Assembly: GCA_023105745.1 (NCBI GenBank)
Contig: JALGQZ010000011.1
Location: 18,316,975-18,380,974, forward strand
From: Austropuccinia psidii
Taxonomy: Eukaryota > Basidiomycota > Pucciniomycetes > Pucciniales > Sphaerophragmiaceae
Length of the DNA stretch: 64,000 nucleotides
Reading direction: 5' to 3'
The notes under the pieces were generated by a model. That model was not told the DNA's origin and made no database searches. It worked only from the letters and a program-made list of their open reading frames with translations. The number at the start of each line of letters is the position of its first letter. Position 1 is the stretch's first letter. Shown here in pieces: positions 1 to 13,100 of the stretch. The translations under genes were made by a program, and so were the position numbers.

Positions 1-647
1 TAGTTGTAACTTGGTAACCAAGTTCCCAAAGAGTTTTAGTTTACCAATTAGGCTAAGATGAGCCATGGATCCATGCTCTGGAGCTATCCACGCCTCTGAG
101 GGCTCAGAAGTTGGGTACCCTGGCTCTCTTTGATGTCTTTTGTCCCCCTTGCCTATTTTTTACGTCAAAATAGTAATTTAAGCTTAAAGTGAGATATCCA
201 CTATGGGTGTACCAAAAGTCCATGTAAGAATACCATGATATTAAGTGCTCAAAACATGCATAACACTATTCTTAGTGTATATGTAACATGGGATTTCTCA
301 CTTTCCCATTATTTTGGCTAAAAATCAAGAAAAACAAAAATTTTCACGGATCTTTTATGTGGTATTAATGATGTGGTATTGAAGTATTTTCCATTTTACC
401 ACCTTAAATACTTAAATTGAGCTTATTCACTCTATGGAGCTACCCTAGGTGAATTTTTGTGTAGAATCCAAATCTGGTCTTAAATCCATGGATTTACTTA
501 CTCAATAAAAAGTTATTCATCTTTTCTGAAATTGAAAATGATGAATTTTGGATATATGCATGACTTATGAGTTGTGCATAATTCAAAATTTCTTTTTAAG
601 ATAATTGTGGCCTATTTGGGTATGTAAAATATACCTCAAGGCTCACA
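1..647 (-). repeat. End of a gypsy-type LTR (partial, decayed)
   Basis: The stretch ends in a block with the terminus AAGGCTCACA, also found at 16433 and 26945. At 26945 that terminus abuts a polypurine tract, which defines it as the minus-strand start of an LTR. Only the last ~50 bp match the other copies clearly. The rest is AT-rich and diverged, and the other end lies outside the window. No ORF is supported. It could be a solo LTR or part of a larger element. Confidence 0.35.
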
Positions 648-3600
648 TCTTGGATATACTTATCAGGAAAAAGAATTGAATCCCCGTTGAGAAAGATATG
701 AATATAAATGTATCTTTACCTTTTCATTGTATTGGTAAGCTTGAATTAATTCTCTTAAATATCTATAGATATAAAATATGATGAAAATGAGCTTACTTAA
801 AATAACAACTACATGCAGTTTCAGGTGAATATGGGAACACACTCCTTAAAGATTCCATAATAGTTCCAAAGCCTGGTTTACATTCTTTTGTATGTATGCG
901 ATTCAATTTTTCGATGTCTTATTCATAGGACTGAAGCACATATCATATTATCTATTGAACTAGGCCAAAATCTTATTTTCAAACGGATCAAGATCCTACC
1001 ATCTTGAAATTTTATGTTGAGTTTCAAATGTGAGTTTTACTTCCACTTACGCTACATGTCATATATAGAGAGTCTGATATATCTGCTCTTATCACTTTTT
1101 TCCTAAGTTTACACTCTTTTGGTTTATGAATATGATTCAATCTCTATCTTGCGCTTTTGTATCTCTTGTTTCTATGAAAACAATGTTTTGATGTTTATCT
1201 TAAAAAGAAAATGAAATACTTTTTATGATTAAAGTTCTTGTTGTGCCACCGCATTCTTTCATTAATATTACCGCTGTTTGGATGACTATCATATTATGAA
1301 AGTTCATAAATAGCTAGAAAATGAAACTGTATTGTGAATATAAAGGTGTAAAGATTTCTCACTTTATCCAGACCTCTTAAAGGCTCTTTTAGATATTTAA
1401 AAGTTTTATTGATAATCTTCCTGATTAAGGCCCCTTCAAAGCTAACTCCTTCCTATGGGAATATTGACTTATGAGAAAGTTCAAGATTTCGAAATGGATT
1501 TAAAGTGAAAGGAAATATTCTATCAAAGATAAATATATCCGCAGAAATCCACTCTTTCAATCCTGATCCTGAAATTATTTTATAATTAAGTTTTACCTTA
1601 CTTTGGAGAATGTAAAGTGTGATTACAAAAAGTTCTCTAAGCTACTTATCCCTTTTCATGTAAAAATGAAAGCTACCTCCCCTCCTCACTGCGTCCTTAT
1701 GGATTAATTTCACTCAAAACTACATATCTCAGAACCCCTCCCAAAGAGACAATAATTAACAAATTTCTTGAAATCATGGTGTATACCAATTGCACGCGAA
1801 TTCGATGAAGCTTTTTTTTCAAAAACTCTCCCATTGCTACGAATCGACGCCCATAATAATTTTCACTGAGAAATAAATTATGAGTAAAATACCCAAACAC
1901 TACACAGATTGTGTTTTCAGAAAATCTTGGAATACCTCCTTTATCCTTCTATCTATCTTTTTTCAAAGATAAGTGCCACTTGTTCCATTTTATAGCTACA
2001 ACAGTATATGTGTCCGAGAAACAATCATAAAATATCGTTCCATCCCCCTCTAGAGAATGCCCTAGATGTTACAGTATTTATTGAGCTTATGAAACAGATA
2101 ACACTGTATTATTTAGTGTCTCATTTATGAGATTTAATATTTAATTTTCATCTATAATGTCCTTTGTGTAAGATTTAAAATTCACTCAATTAGTTGAATG
2201 ATGTTTTTCTCATCTCAATTGCCACAAAATATGGATAATCTCTGGACCATTATGGTTTTTACCCCAATCACTTCCATTCTTAATGCCTTGAGTCGAACCT
2301 CTATGGGCCATTCGATTGAGATGATCAATAAATATGGGATCCTACCCTGTTTTAATTCGATATTTAAATGTAAAATTGAATTTAATGTGCTTAGAATATA
2401 GTATTTAAACTTATTAGATACACGTTTGAAAAAGGTGAGGAAATATAATAAAGGATTATATTTAGTCCATACATGACTTAACAATATGATTTAATAGCCT
2501 AATATTTTCTCTGATCTTCTTAAAACTTTACCTTGACTTATAAGCACCTAAAATCTTTTATTTAACTCTAAATGTTCATTCCTGTCTCACTCTTCCCCCT
2601 TACATATTTGAGATAATACTTCATATATTTCCCCTCCATCGAAAGCTAATAGATCACTTAGTATATCCTTAGCCACAACTTTTTATACTTTATTGTGTTT
2701 TTCAGGCTGATCGCTTCTGCATAACTCCTGGCTGAGTTACTCCAACTAGGAAATCATGGAACACGTATTTGAGGCTTCCCTTTCTTTGTTAGCCCTTACA
2801 TCTACCTACTCTGGAAAAAAAATCCAACATGTGCTTGTTTCTTATAGATAGTGTGACAAGACTTTATTCGCCGTTTTTGAAAAAATAGCTTATTTAATAA
2901 TGGGTAAATATGCGCCGGGGTTGAGAAAAAATGCAGAAAAAACTATGCAAAATGGGTTTGAAGATTGGAAAGAATTATCCCCTTAAGGAATGATGCTCAA
3001 TTAGTCGCAAATTCTACAAATAACAAGCAAACCAAAGAAAAGTGAAAATGGGACGTTCAGGAAAGATTTATGTAGGCTTAATAAAAATCACACAGTTAAA
3101 AACAGAAGTAAAATGTACACTTTTAGCTTATTAGAACTCTCAACTAATTTGATAACACGGAGATTTTGTACATAAAACCTAGTTGTTTTCTTAGGCAGAG
3201 AGTTTATCTCCTAAGCTATCCAAATAAACCAACATCTTGAGCTTGGATTAGTAAAATAACACATGCCATGGGTTGGGCTCCTTTCAATGAAAAAAAAAAC
3301 AAAAAAACCTTTTGTATTTCAAAAGGAAACCAATACAGCACAAAATAGTAGTTTGATCATAACAGCCCTTTTGGCCAATTTTTATTCAATCAATCACTAA
3401 CTTTCCGACCTGAAAAGAGGTTTTCCCCCCAAAAATCCTTTTTACATCATGTTTTACCCCCAGACAAACTTTAATTTGTAGAAAAAACTTCAAAAACGGT
3501 TTTCATTTATTCTTTTTCTAATTGATTTTAATTTCAATTTCTTTTTCACTTTTTTAGTTGATGAATACCCCAAATTACCATTTTTGCTTTTCCTCATTCA

Positions 3601-3885
3601 ACAATCAATATTCCTGATCAAATTTCTTTATAAATTTCCTCCCCAAATGCAACCCAAAAAAAGAGCACATGGAGTTATGCTTTCATACCTGATTATGTTA
3701 AATAATGAACACATATTACTCATACAGACCTTATCCTCAATATGTAATTCTACTAATAAACAGTTGATTCTTTCTATACCGACTGGATAGGTTTGAAAAA
3801 ATATATAACCAATATTGGCAATTATGAACTCAATATACATAAGAACCTTCTTTTCAACCCTCATTGGGCTTATGAATATCTAATG
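648..3885. other. Non-coding AT-rich DNA, no gene seen
   Basis: I see no ORF with recognisable protein similarity, no tRNA-like fold and no clear repeat boundary. Short open frames (for example 1697-1900 and 2198-2484) look like chance frames. The tract is probably decayed transposon sequence. Confidence 0.6.
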
Positions 3886-3890
3886 GAGAC

Positions 3891-5326
3891 TGTCAGGCTG
3901 AGTCTATGATAAAGGTGTATAATAGTATTTACAAGCTTGAACTATGATTGTTACATGGTTAATATAGTTTAAGAAGAGTTTGACTTATAGTAATAAAAGG
4001 TTGTTATGACGATGTAAGCGCTTTACTATTGTATAATAGTGGTGGCAAGCACTGCTGAAAGCCCTGGGTGCAGTCTTACGAGTTGGGTTACTATAATAAG
4101 GGCTACAATACTTAAGCTTAAATTCTAACCTGGTTATTTTGCAAGATTATAGCTTTTTTTGACAGCTGTACTATGTAGGAATATAAGATAAGGATGAGGA
4201 AACCTTTTCTTGTGGAGAGAAGGCCTCCTTTAACCTAAAATGGGGCTGAATGGCCCTCTAGACCATCCACATAGAGGAAGTGAAGAGGTTTTCACTTCAG
4301 AGTAATGGCTTGTGGTTTTCATAGTGCCTGTATTCTCTGTATTGGACTCAGATGTGGTTTTGAAACCACATCTGGGAGGTTTTCACCAATACAGGGTGAA
4401 AGGTTTCAGCTGGGGACAACCTAGCCCTCTTCTGGTGTGTACAACATGTAGAATGCTGTACAGAACCTGTATGGGACCCCAGTATTCAATGAATTATGAG
4501 GTATTGAGGTATAAAAAAGCTCTTTTGTCTCTTTTTCACCGCATGCAATACTTATGGGAGAATATCCCACAGTAAGACTGTATTGGTCCAATTGTGGGAT
4601 TTTGAGCTTAAAACTGCCATAACTTTGTCCGTTTTTCAAGATATCAAGCTCAAAGTTGATTCATTGAGTAGCCCTGGATGTGTTCTTCACAATGGTACCC
4701 TATTTGTTTTGTTAACATCAAATATGGAAAAGTTATGCCATGTACAAGTTTTCTTATACACATTTATGATTTGTCCAAAAACTGTATGGAGCTTGTTTGC
4801 TCCAAAACATTTGTTCCAGATGAGATATGGGGAAATGAATGGAACCATCAGATAGCCCTGATTGTTCTCTTTCCAAAAATACCCCACTTTAGGTATCTGA
4901 CACAAAAACTGTAGAAGTTAGATGGGAGGTGAATATTTTAATCACCTTTCTTTGACCTTATTTTGGGCATAACTTCTATAATTCTGGTGCTAGCTAAGTT
5001 TGGCTAGTAGCTTTAGATAGCCCTGACTTAGAACTCCACTTTGAATACCCCTTTGATGGGGTTAAGCATCTTCCTCTATATTTTAGATGGGAGGTGAAAA
5101 TTAAGGTTTATGCTCAGCAACAACTTTGACCAGGAATAATATCGTTATTCATTGTCCTATGCTGATGGGACTTGCATATTTCAAAAGAGGTTAGTTACCT
5201 CTTTCCTTTGATATATTTTGAGCTGATTTGTCTCAGCTCCATGTTTTGGTGGTATACTGGCTATACCATTGATTTATGGTATTTGGCTGTCATGCTTTTG
5301 CTCTGGTTTTGACTCACAGGCTGTCA
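3891..5326 (-). mobile_element. Solo LTR of the gypsy-4/gypsy-5 family
   Basis: The segment begins TGTCAGGCTGAG and ends CACAGGCTGTCA. It follows the gypsy-4 LTR (38514-39938) throughout, including the block around 4030-4100 (GAAAGCCCTGGGTGCAG), the palindrome at 4349-4374 and the terminal 100 bp. Flanks are GAGAC (3886-3890) and GAAAC (5327-5331), four of five matching, consistent with a decayed 5-bp target duplication. It lacks the ~50-bp deletion seen in two other LTRs of the family. No internal region is present, so it is a solo LTR left by LTR-LTR recombination. Orientation matches gypsy-4. Confidence 0.85.
4337..4394. repeat. Two-tier palindrome inside solo LTR
   Basis: Inner arms CAGATGTGGTTT and AAACCACATCTG are separated by two bases. 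Outer arms CTGTATTGG and CCAATACAG flank them. The same 58-bp structure recurs in the other complete LTRs of the family. Confidence 0.8.
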
Positions 5327-5331
5327 GAAAC

Positions 5332-6097
5332 CCCATGAAAATATTCTGATTATTGAAAACCTCACCTATAGCTATGTAATGATTTCATAAGCTCCACATT
5401 GGAGCCCTTCATTGAAGAAAAATCATTACCAGAGACCCCTTAAAGCTCATTGGGGGTTTGTACAACCCTATACAAAGGTACACGTAGGTTCACGATATAT
5501 GTGGGAGCTTCAATTTGCAATACCATAGCCCCAGTATTTCAAAGAAATGGCTAAGAGTTCCTTTTTCAAATTTTTGAAGGGCAAATAGGGCACTTTCCAA
5601 AATTCAAAGGTAAAGAAAACACTGTATCTTTGGAATTTACTCAAAAAACTGTGTGTAAAAGTGTTAAATTTTGAATCTCACAAATATTCAAAATTTGGTG
5701 TCATTTTGATTTTAATATCTTTTGAACTTCCAAATATATGTGGCTTGGAGCCTTTGCATTTAATGCCTTCCGGTTTCTTCCATTGTTGAGGAGGGAATCC
5801 TTTGACCTACCAAATTTAACATTCAATGAATCTCTTCAATTTGAGCTACTGGTATTATTAATATCTCAAACATGGACTGAAATACCTGGATTTGAAATAT
5901 TTTGACCAACACTGGTTTTCACCAAACCCATACCCTCTGGAGCTGTTTTTATATTTGAAATAAATGAATTCCATATCTGAGAATTCTTTTTAATGACTAT
6001 TATTGGTCATAAAGCTAATCTGGGTGTGTCATTTTAAGGTGTGGATATGAAACTTTGATTGAAATTGAAGTACTTTTCCTGTCCTCAAATTTTTTAT
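5332..6097. other. Non-coding DNA between solo LTR and Harbinger element
   Basis: No ORF or recognisable element is visible in this AT-rich tract. Confidence 0.5.
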
Positions 6098-6255
6098 AAG
6101 GTAAAACATGATTAAAAATATTATAAACTAAGCTTTTTAAGAGAAAATATGCAAATTTTATTGTTTTTAACTTGTATAAGGTAAAACATGATTAAAAATA
6201 TTATGAAATAAGCTTTTGAATAGAAAATATGCCAATTTTATTGTTTTTAACTTTA
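6098..6255. repeat. Two-copy direct repeat, unit about 80 bp
   Basis: Two adjacent copies begin at about 6098 and 6178. Each starts ATAAGGTAAAACATGATTAA and ends near ATTGTTTTTAACTT, with a handful of mismatches. The repeat lies immediately outside the left end of the Harbinger element and carries no ORF. Confidence 0.85.
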
Positions 6256-6276
6256 AAATTGTGAAACATTAATATT

Positions 6277-6303
6277 AGGGGGTGTCAAAGTTATCAAATC
6301 CCA
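6277..6303 (+). repeat. Left terminal inverted repeat of Harbinger
   Basis: It starts AGGGGGTGTCAAAGT and pairs with 25287-25313. CAAATCCC-type motifs lie here and recur inward (about 6333 and 6423), mirrored near the right end, suggesting subterminal transposase-binding sites. Confidence 0.85.
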
Positions 6304-6615
6304 CACTCAAAATACCAAGTTTGTTTTTTGCCAAATCCCGCATTAACTTTTTGGCATTTGGGCAATTGCACATGTCAAGTGGGGAGGTACTTTGAGGTAC
6401 AAAAACCCAATTTTGTTGGTACCAAATCCCATTTTTTGATACTAAAATCACACCTTTAGCTGAAATTAAAGGCACATTCTTACAACATAACTCAGTAAGG
6501 GCATGTTAAATTGCATAAAAATTCCCTTTTCTTGCATAAAACCTTAATATACTGGTCATTTATTGAATTATTTGATTTCAAATTTCATTTTCTATTTATC
6601 TATTCTTCATTTACC

Positions 6616-7880
6616 ATGCCAAAGACATCACACAGGCTACCTTTACTTCAGACCATAAAACCACTTCAGTTCATTGATGCCTTCAGCTGTGATAGTGATT
6701 CTGACATCCAGGAAGATATAATATTATTAGATATGATAACATCACAAAGATAAATCAATCCTAGTAAAATATATCCATCAAATTACATGTATACAATGAA
6801 TGATTTACAAACATTATCATCTGAAAGGTTTTGCCAGCTATGTAGGACCACTCATGAATAATTTCAAAAATTGGTTGCAACAATTCAAGATGATAAATCC
6901 TTTCAAAACTCATCACAAAACAAACAACACGATCCTGCCATAAAATTGGCTGTGGCACTATCAATATTAGGATCAAATGGAAATGGGGCTGCTTTTGGAA
7001 AGATTGGAATGTTATTTGGAATTAGCCATGGGGATATTGTGTTTTACACTAAACGAGTTATGTGGATATTAATGAAGTTGAAGCACAAAGTGATTGTGTG
7101 GCCAACAATAGAAAAACAAAGAGAGATGTCTCAAGTAATGCAGGCAGAAGGCTTCCCTGGCTGGATTGGGTTTATTGATGGGAGTCTAATACCATTATCA
7201 AAATGTCCCCCCAATGATGGTGAAGCCTATTTTGATTGTAAAAAGTAATAGGTTTTTCAAACTTTATCCTTTATTTAATTTTTACTGATTGTTTAGAAAT
7301 AAGGTATTCCATGTCAATACAACTGGTTTGCGACATAAACAAACAGTTCACTGCTCTAAATGTTGGTTTTATGGGGTCACTTCATGATTCAAATGTATAT
7401 CAACATATGAAAATTGCACAAAAACCTCAAGAATTTTATGAAAAAGATCAGTACATACTGGCCGATTCAGCATATGCAAGTTCTCCTTGGGTTGTTCCAG
7501 CATATAAGGGAGTTGCAGCACAGAATGAAGACAACCATTCTTTCAATTACTGTATAGCAAGATCAAGGGTTGGAATTGAGCATGCAATTGGAATTTTGAA
7601 GGGGCAGTGGTTTTCTCTAAGGGAAATGCAGAATAAAATGAGGAATAATCATGAGATTTAATACTTAGTTAGTTGGGTTGTTTTGTGCACAATCTTACAT
7701 AATATGTTGGCACAAATTGGTGATAAATTGCTTGATTTATATGAGGATGATGATTCACCACATAAGGAAAATCTGGCCAATAATGACATTGGGCAAGATG
7801 TGGTAAATATGCACAAAAAAATAAACCAATTACTGTGGCATGGAAAGATAGTCAATTGTAAATTTCATCAGAACCATTGA
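6616..7880 (+). pseudogene. Harbinger (HARBI1-like) transposase, three in-frame stops
   Basis: One reading frame runs from ATG 6616 to TAA 7878-7880. It encodes a DDE nuclease of the HARBI1/PIF family that would cut and paste this element. All three catalytic acidic residues are visible: D in GFIDGSLIPL (~7175), D in LADSAYASSP (~7467) and E in SRVGIEHAIG (~7577). The C-terminal CTILHNM motif (~7687) is typical of the family. A 59-nt GT...AG intron is predicted at 7245-7303; removing it joins FDCKK to YSMSIQ in frame. Stops break the frame at 6751-6753, 6859-6861 and 7659-7661 (all TAA). The last sits where CAA (Q) would fit, so a C-to-T change is likely. Size (~400 aa) suits the family. Function is lost unless the stops are read through. 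Confidence 0.85.
7245..7303 (+). other. Predicted intron in transposase gene
   Basis: The donor is GTAATAGG and the acceptor region ends AAATAAG. Removal skips the in-frame TAA that directly follows FDCKK and keeps the frame into the second transposase block. It is predicted only from frame and signals; an alternative acceptor at 7296 would break the frame. Confidence 0.6.
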
Positions 7881-8045
7881 TATATGTATTTTTTTTAATG
7901 GCATACAATGGAGTGGAGGTGTTATTGGGAAAATAACAGTATTTACAATTAATATTTGGCAAAGAAAACTATTTCCAATTAAGACTTTATAGCATGTTTT
8001 TAGCCCTGCACATTTCTTTCAAAGTACCCCTTGACTTTTGATTTG

Positions 8046-9340
8046 ATTTCAGTGGGTGACATTTTCAAGAATTTTTTGACCTACATGGAATAATTTATGG
8101 TTGAGTTGGAAAGAACATCCAAAATGACTGATTTTGTCATGATTCATAATTGCTAAAGAAGGTTTTGTTGTATTATGAACCATTGTTGATGTTTTCCAAA
8201 GGAATTCCATAATGCCAGGTTTTTTTGAAAAATCAATCTCCATTTTCAATTCGGGGAAGTGCAAGACATGTCCAGAGGGGGTGAAGACAGTTGGAAGGGG
8301 ATGAAAATATTTTTTAGATACAAAAGAAAAAATACCATAAGTCCAGGCATTGAGATCATTTAAATATTGGTGTAGCTTGTTGAAAAATTCATTTTGAGTG
8401 ACAATGACATTGGAAAAAGATTTGAATTATTCCTTTGGATAGGCAGAAGTCCATTTAAGTTGAATGAAGTTTGTTAATTTGGCTACTTCCATTAATGACT
8501 GATTTTCTTGTGCGGCTAATTGTGAAAAATGAGAGATTCAGGAGTGAATGAATTCATAATATTTTTGAAGTTTGGTCCATTGCATATTATCCAATTCAAT
8601 TTGAAGAGGAGACAAACTAGCCTTCCTGGAGTAAACACCTAAAAAGTTTGAAATTAATTAGTAATTATAAAAATATTATATAAATAAAAATCACACAACT
8701 GCTGATTTGGAAGCATCAGAACCAGGACAAAAGCCAATACCTTTCATAATTCCACCTCGGACTTGTTTATTAGTTTTCATTTCTTGGCAATTTTGATATA
8801 AGGAAATAAATGTAATGATAAGGTCTTTTAGTATTTGAGAGGGGCCTGAGAAAACATCAAAAGGGGTTATTTCATAAATTCAGACAGGAAGAATTGGCTT
8901 GTGTGTTTTATCAATGGGTACATAAGGGTGGGGTAAAGTATTGATTGATGAAAGTTTTAACCATAAGGCGTTGGCTGATTTCTTGTCAATTGAAATGGTG
9001 CAAAAGTTCTTATATGCTGTGTTTGAATGTCCAAGCTAAGACATGATTTGTTTCAAATCATGAAGAGGTTGTCTTTGGCATTGGGTGAGTTTTCTTTTAT
9101 GATTGGTTTGGTTATTATTATCTTCATGATGTTCTATCTTTGGTTTAGTCCTAACCATGACATCAATAGCAGGAACCATAGCTTCATCATCATTCAAATC
9201 AGTCTGATGATGTACTGACACCGGTTTAGTCCTAACCATAACATCATCAGAATAATTGGAAGAGTGAGAGAGAGGGGGAGCACTTTTTTGAATTTTAATG
9301 ATGATGGAAGGGGGCAGGAAGATAATGACATTGCAAAAGA
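8046..9340 (-). pseudogene. 3' part of the second Harbinger gene (unrecognised protein), decayed
   Basis: The minus strand shows a chain of open segments (about 9239-9036, 9000-8700, 8640-8046) that read like protein, for example LGHSNTAYKNFCTISIDKK and SANALWLKLSSINTLPHPYV, separated by stops or short introns. I do not recognise the domain. The position is opposite the transposase in the same element and in line with the minus-strand fragments at 16.6-18.4 kb and 23.6-25.0 kb once the copia insertions are removed. That suggests the downstream exons of the Myb/SANT-like partner gene. Stops (for example near 8540 and 8430) mark decay. Exon limits are approximate. Confidence 0.4.
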
Positions 9341-9462
9341 TATCCTTATAATATTAAGAAATGGTAAAAAACCAGTACAAAACAATTCAAAAAAACAAAA
9401 TGATCAGTATGATCATTTGGAGAAATTAATTGAATATTAGTTTAATGAAGAAAACACATAAG

Positions 9463-9467
9463 TCAGT
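9463..9467. repeat. Target-site duplication of copia-1 (left, TCAGT)
   Basis: TCAGT precedes the LTR start at 9468 and recurs at 16578-16582 after the 3' LTR. This perfect 5-bp duplication fixes the element limits. Confidence 0.9.
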
Positions 9468-10036
9468 TGATAGAATATAAAAAACTTTATTTTACTTTAA
9501 CTCTTAGATTAAAAACCATTCTTAGAAACCCCTATAATTATTAGACTAACGTCTTAGACTACATCTACTCTCTTCTCAAATTACATTCCTTTCTCTCCTT
9601 TTTGATAAGTGTCATCACTGCTATGAGTTAAAACTTCCCACTTGGATAGCCCATGTTGTCTATATAAATATCCCACCTTTTTGTAACTAGTCTATCTTCA
9701 TTGTGTTTGTTTTCTCTCATCGCTACTGTCTCCAGGTTCGATTGTGTCTCCCTGTTCCTAATCGTCGGCTGAGACTAATTAAGTCCTGCCTCCTCTTAAG
9801 GTGGCTACTTGTTAATTTCCTTTTATTATCTGCTCTTCCTCTGAAATTTATTATCCTGTTTGTTTTCTCTCATTGCTACTGTCTCCAGGTTCGATTGTGT
9901 CTCCCTGTTCCTAATCGTCGGCTAAGACTAATTAAGTCCTGCCTCCTCTTAAGGTTTGATTGTGTCTCCCTGTTCCTAATGGTCGGCTAAGACTAATTAA
10001 GTCCTGCCTCCTCTTAAGATCCTTTTCCTCCTTACA
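9468..10036 (+). repeat. Copia-1 5' LTR
   Basis: 569 bp, TGATAGAATA...CTTACA. It matches the 3' LTR base for base over long stretches. The distal half holds a tandem repeat: GATTGTGTCTCCCTG blocks start at 9740, 9893 and 9958, giving a 153-bp unit containing a 65-bp subunit. Confidence 0.93.
9740..10020 (+). repeat. Tandem repeats inside copia-1 LTR
   Basis: Three copies of a ~65-bp unit run from GATTGTGTCTCCCTG to CCTGCCTCCTCTTAAG. The first two are separated by an additional ~88 bp that includes a second copy of TTGTTTTCTCTCAT. The repeat is also present in the 3' LTR, so it predates insertion. Confidence 0.85.
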
Positions 10037-10050
10037 GATTATGAGACTGG
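10037..10050 (+). promoter_or_regulatory. Probable primer-binding site of copia-1
   Basis: Directly after the LTR, GATTATGAGACTGG contains TTATGAG. This is complementary to the anticodon loop of initiator tRNA-Met, as in half-tRNA priming known for several copia elements. The match is short, so this remains tentative. Confidence 0.45.
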
Positions 10051-10102
10051 ATCTCTAAAAGGCTACGATCGTTGATATAAAAGTCACTCTTACACCAGAA
10101 AA

Positions 10103-13100
10103 ATGGTCGAATATAGCATTGAACTAGCCGAGAAATACAATCTATCTGGAAGCAACTTCATTGACTGGAAAGTCAGAATGAAATCCATTCTTACCTTCAA
10201 AAAGCTCTATGCTCTGGCTACTGGTACTTAAAACATCAAGATGGCAGCTGAAAGAGACAAACTAGATCCTGAACGATGAGACCTGGCATTCGAAATCATC
10301 TGCATCAATTGTGATGTTAAGATAGCTGCTCAGTTCTTGTCCGAAGCAAACAATGATCCTACCATCTTATGGTCCAACATTGATAAATACCATCAACCAA
10401 AAACTATCCAAAATCAAACAACGTATCTAAAGCGAATATTTTCAACTTTCCTCCAGAAAAATAAATTAGAAGAAGCACTCAATAAACTACTTGAAAATAC
10501 ATGCCAACTATGTAGTTTAATAGATGACAACACGGTAAAACCATCAGTACTATTAGATTCCGTAGTGGCTATGTGGGTAATTAGAAATCTTCCTGACAAG
10601 TATAAAACTATTGGAGAACTCTGGTTAAAGAAATGTGAAATAGAAAAAAGTACACCATAGAAGAACTCCATGCCTATATCATACAAACAGAAGATGATAC
10701 TGAAACCAAAAAAGCTCTTGCTGCTCAATGAAACAAAAATAAGAATAAACCAACCACTAGATGTAGCAACAACTTTCACAATCCACTAGCTCAGCATTCT
10801 GAAGAAGATTGTTGGAAACTTCATCCAGAAAAACGTCCCAAAAGTGACAAACCTATTAAAGCTCTCATGGCTCAAAATAACTCCACAAGCAACTCCAACT
10901 TTGTATTAGACTCCGGTGCTACCACCTCCATGGTGAACAATTTAAACTACTTCCAATCCATTGCGATGAAGAAACAAGAAATAGAGCTGGCCGATGGATC
11001 CATCATTGAAGCATTGGGCCATGGAGCTATTCGACTAGAATTCACCAATATCATTCTCACCTTCTCTAACACTCTGTTCATTCCATCTCTTGCTACTAAC
11101 CTAATTAGCATGACCCCCTTTCTCAGAACCCACCACATCATCAAACTACTCAATCAAAACAAATTCGAGGTTGTAGATCAAAATGAAAGGCAAATAGTTA
11201 CAGGTTCTCTTGCTTCTGGAAATCTTACTCTATACTATCTGCCAAAAGCCTTACTATGTTCAACTATTCTCCCAAAACTCACAACTCTTCATAAAGCAGC
11301 AGGACATCCCTCTCTTGACTACTTCCGAAAGATGTTTCCCAAACTGAATATCCCTCAATTTTCATGTATCACTTGCTCTACCTGCAAGATGACAAAGACT
11401 CCATTTCCCGGCAATTTTCCCAAAGCCACCAGGAGACTAGAGTTTCTCCACATGGATCTGTGTGGACCTATCTCTCCGCCCTCCGCTTCTGGTGCTCAAT
11501 ACATTTTCAAGATTCTCGATGGGTTTTCACATTTTTCCTGGATTTTCTTTCTCACCTCAAAAGCAGAAACCAAAGAAGTCTTAAAAAAATACATAATCAA
11601 AATTGAATTCCAAACAACATTACGAGTTGCAAATATCATCTCCGACAATGGAAAGGAATTTGTCAACACAGAATTATAAAACTTCTTTCAAAACAAGGGC
11701 ATCTCTCATCTTACTACTGCACCCTACACTCCCAAACAAAATCCTTTTGCCGAAAGAGGCAATCAAACTACCATAACTAAAACCAGATGTCTACTTAAGG
11801 ACTCTGGACTGGATCTCTCTTATTGGGCAGAAGCTGCGAATACAGCTGTTTATCTTGAAAACATTACCCCATCAAAGAATATTAATTTCGACACTCCTTT
11901 TTACAAATGGTTCAACAAAGAACCCTCGCTCAGACACCTCCAACCATTTAGTTGCTTGGCCATTATGCTTAAACAGAAACAAAATGGAAAATTTGATGAA
12001 ACTGGCAGCCAAGGGATTTTCTTAGGATATGGAGAGACACATCGATTTTATAGGATTATGGACCCAGGAACAGGTAACGTCAAGATTACCCATCATGTTA
12101 AATTCATACCTACCGAGTTTCCCTCTCTTAATTTTAATTCTTCTACAACTAACCAGAACTCCTTCTTATTAGTCCCAAATGAAACGGAAACCGTTCCAGC
12201 AGATAAGGAAATCAGAGGAACAGCTTCGAGAAGACACTCCTTGTCCTGTTGAAGAAGACACAGTAAGCCAACCCCAATTCCCAACCTATAAAGGGTATAC
12301 GTGGGTTCGGGAACATGAATCTGTCCCTCAGAATGAGATTCATGGTGATGTTGGAAATCCGAACAATATCCTTCCTTACCAAAGACGACCCCGACATCAT
12401 GCAAATTTAGCCGACCATTTTTCTTCAGATCCCAAGACATACCAAGAAGCCATCAATGGATACAACAGTCAAGAATGGAATAATGCCATCAGAATAGAAT
12501 TGGAAAACATGAACAATCATAAAGTCTGGTCACCTACCACGCCAGAAGATCACGTAAAACCCCTAAGTACCACATGGGTGTTTAAACGAAAAACTGACGA
12601 AAAATGGTAATCTCTCAAAATTCAAAGCTAGATTATGTGTACAAGGGTTCACTCAAAAAGAAGGTATCGACTATTCAGGAGTGTTCTCTCCCGCAGGAAG
12701 ACTGGCGTCGCTGCGATTACTACTCACCTTATGTCATATCTATCATTATCCGGTTGAACAAATGGACGTCCGATGCGCCTTTTTAATTGGAAAACCAGAA
12801 GAAACACTCCATATTTATCGACCTTCAGGATACTCAGACCATCCAGAGACTCATGTCTTTGTCCTAAACAAATCACTATACGGACTCAAACAAAGCCCTC
12901 GATGTCGGCATAAAGTACTCAAAAACACTCTAATAAGCATTGGACTCACCCCTTGCTTTACCGATCCTTGTTTATATTATTTGCAAGATAAAAAACAACC
13001 CTTCTGGCTATTCATTTATGTGGATGACTTAATCTTTGGAGGCGCCTGGAATCAATCATTCAAACTCAAAATCAAAACGTTCTTCGAAATGGAAGATCTA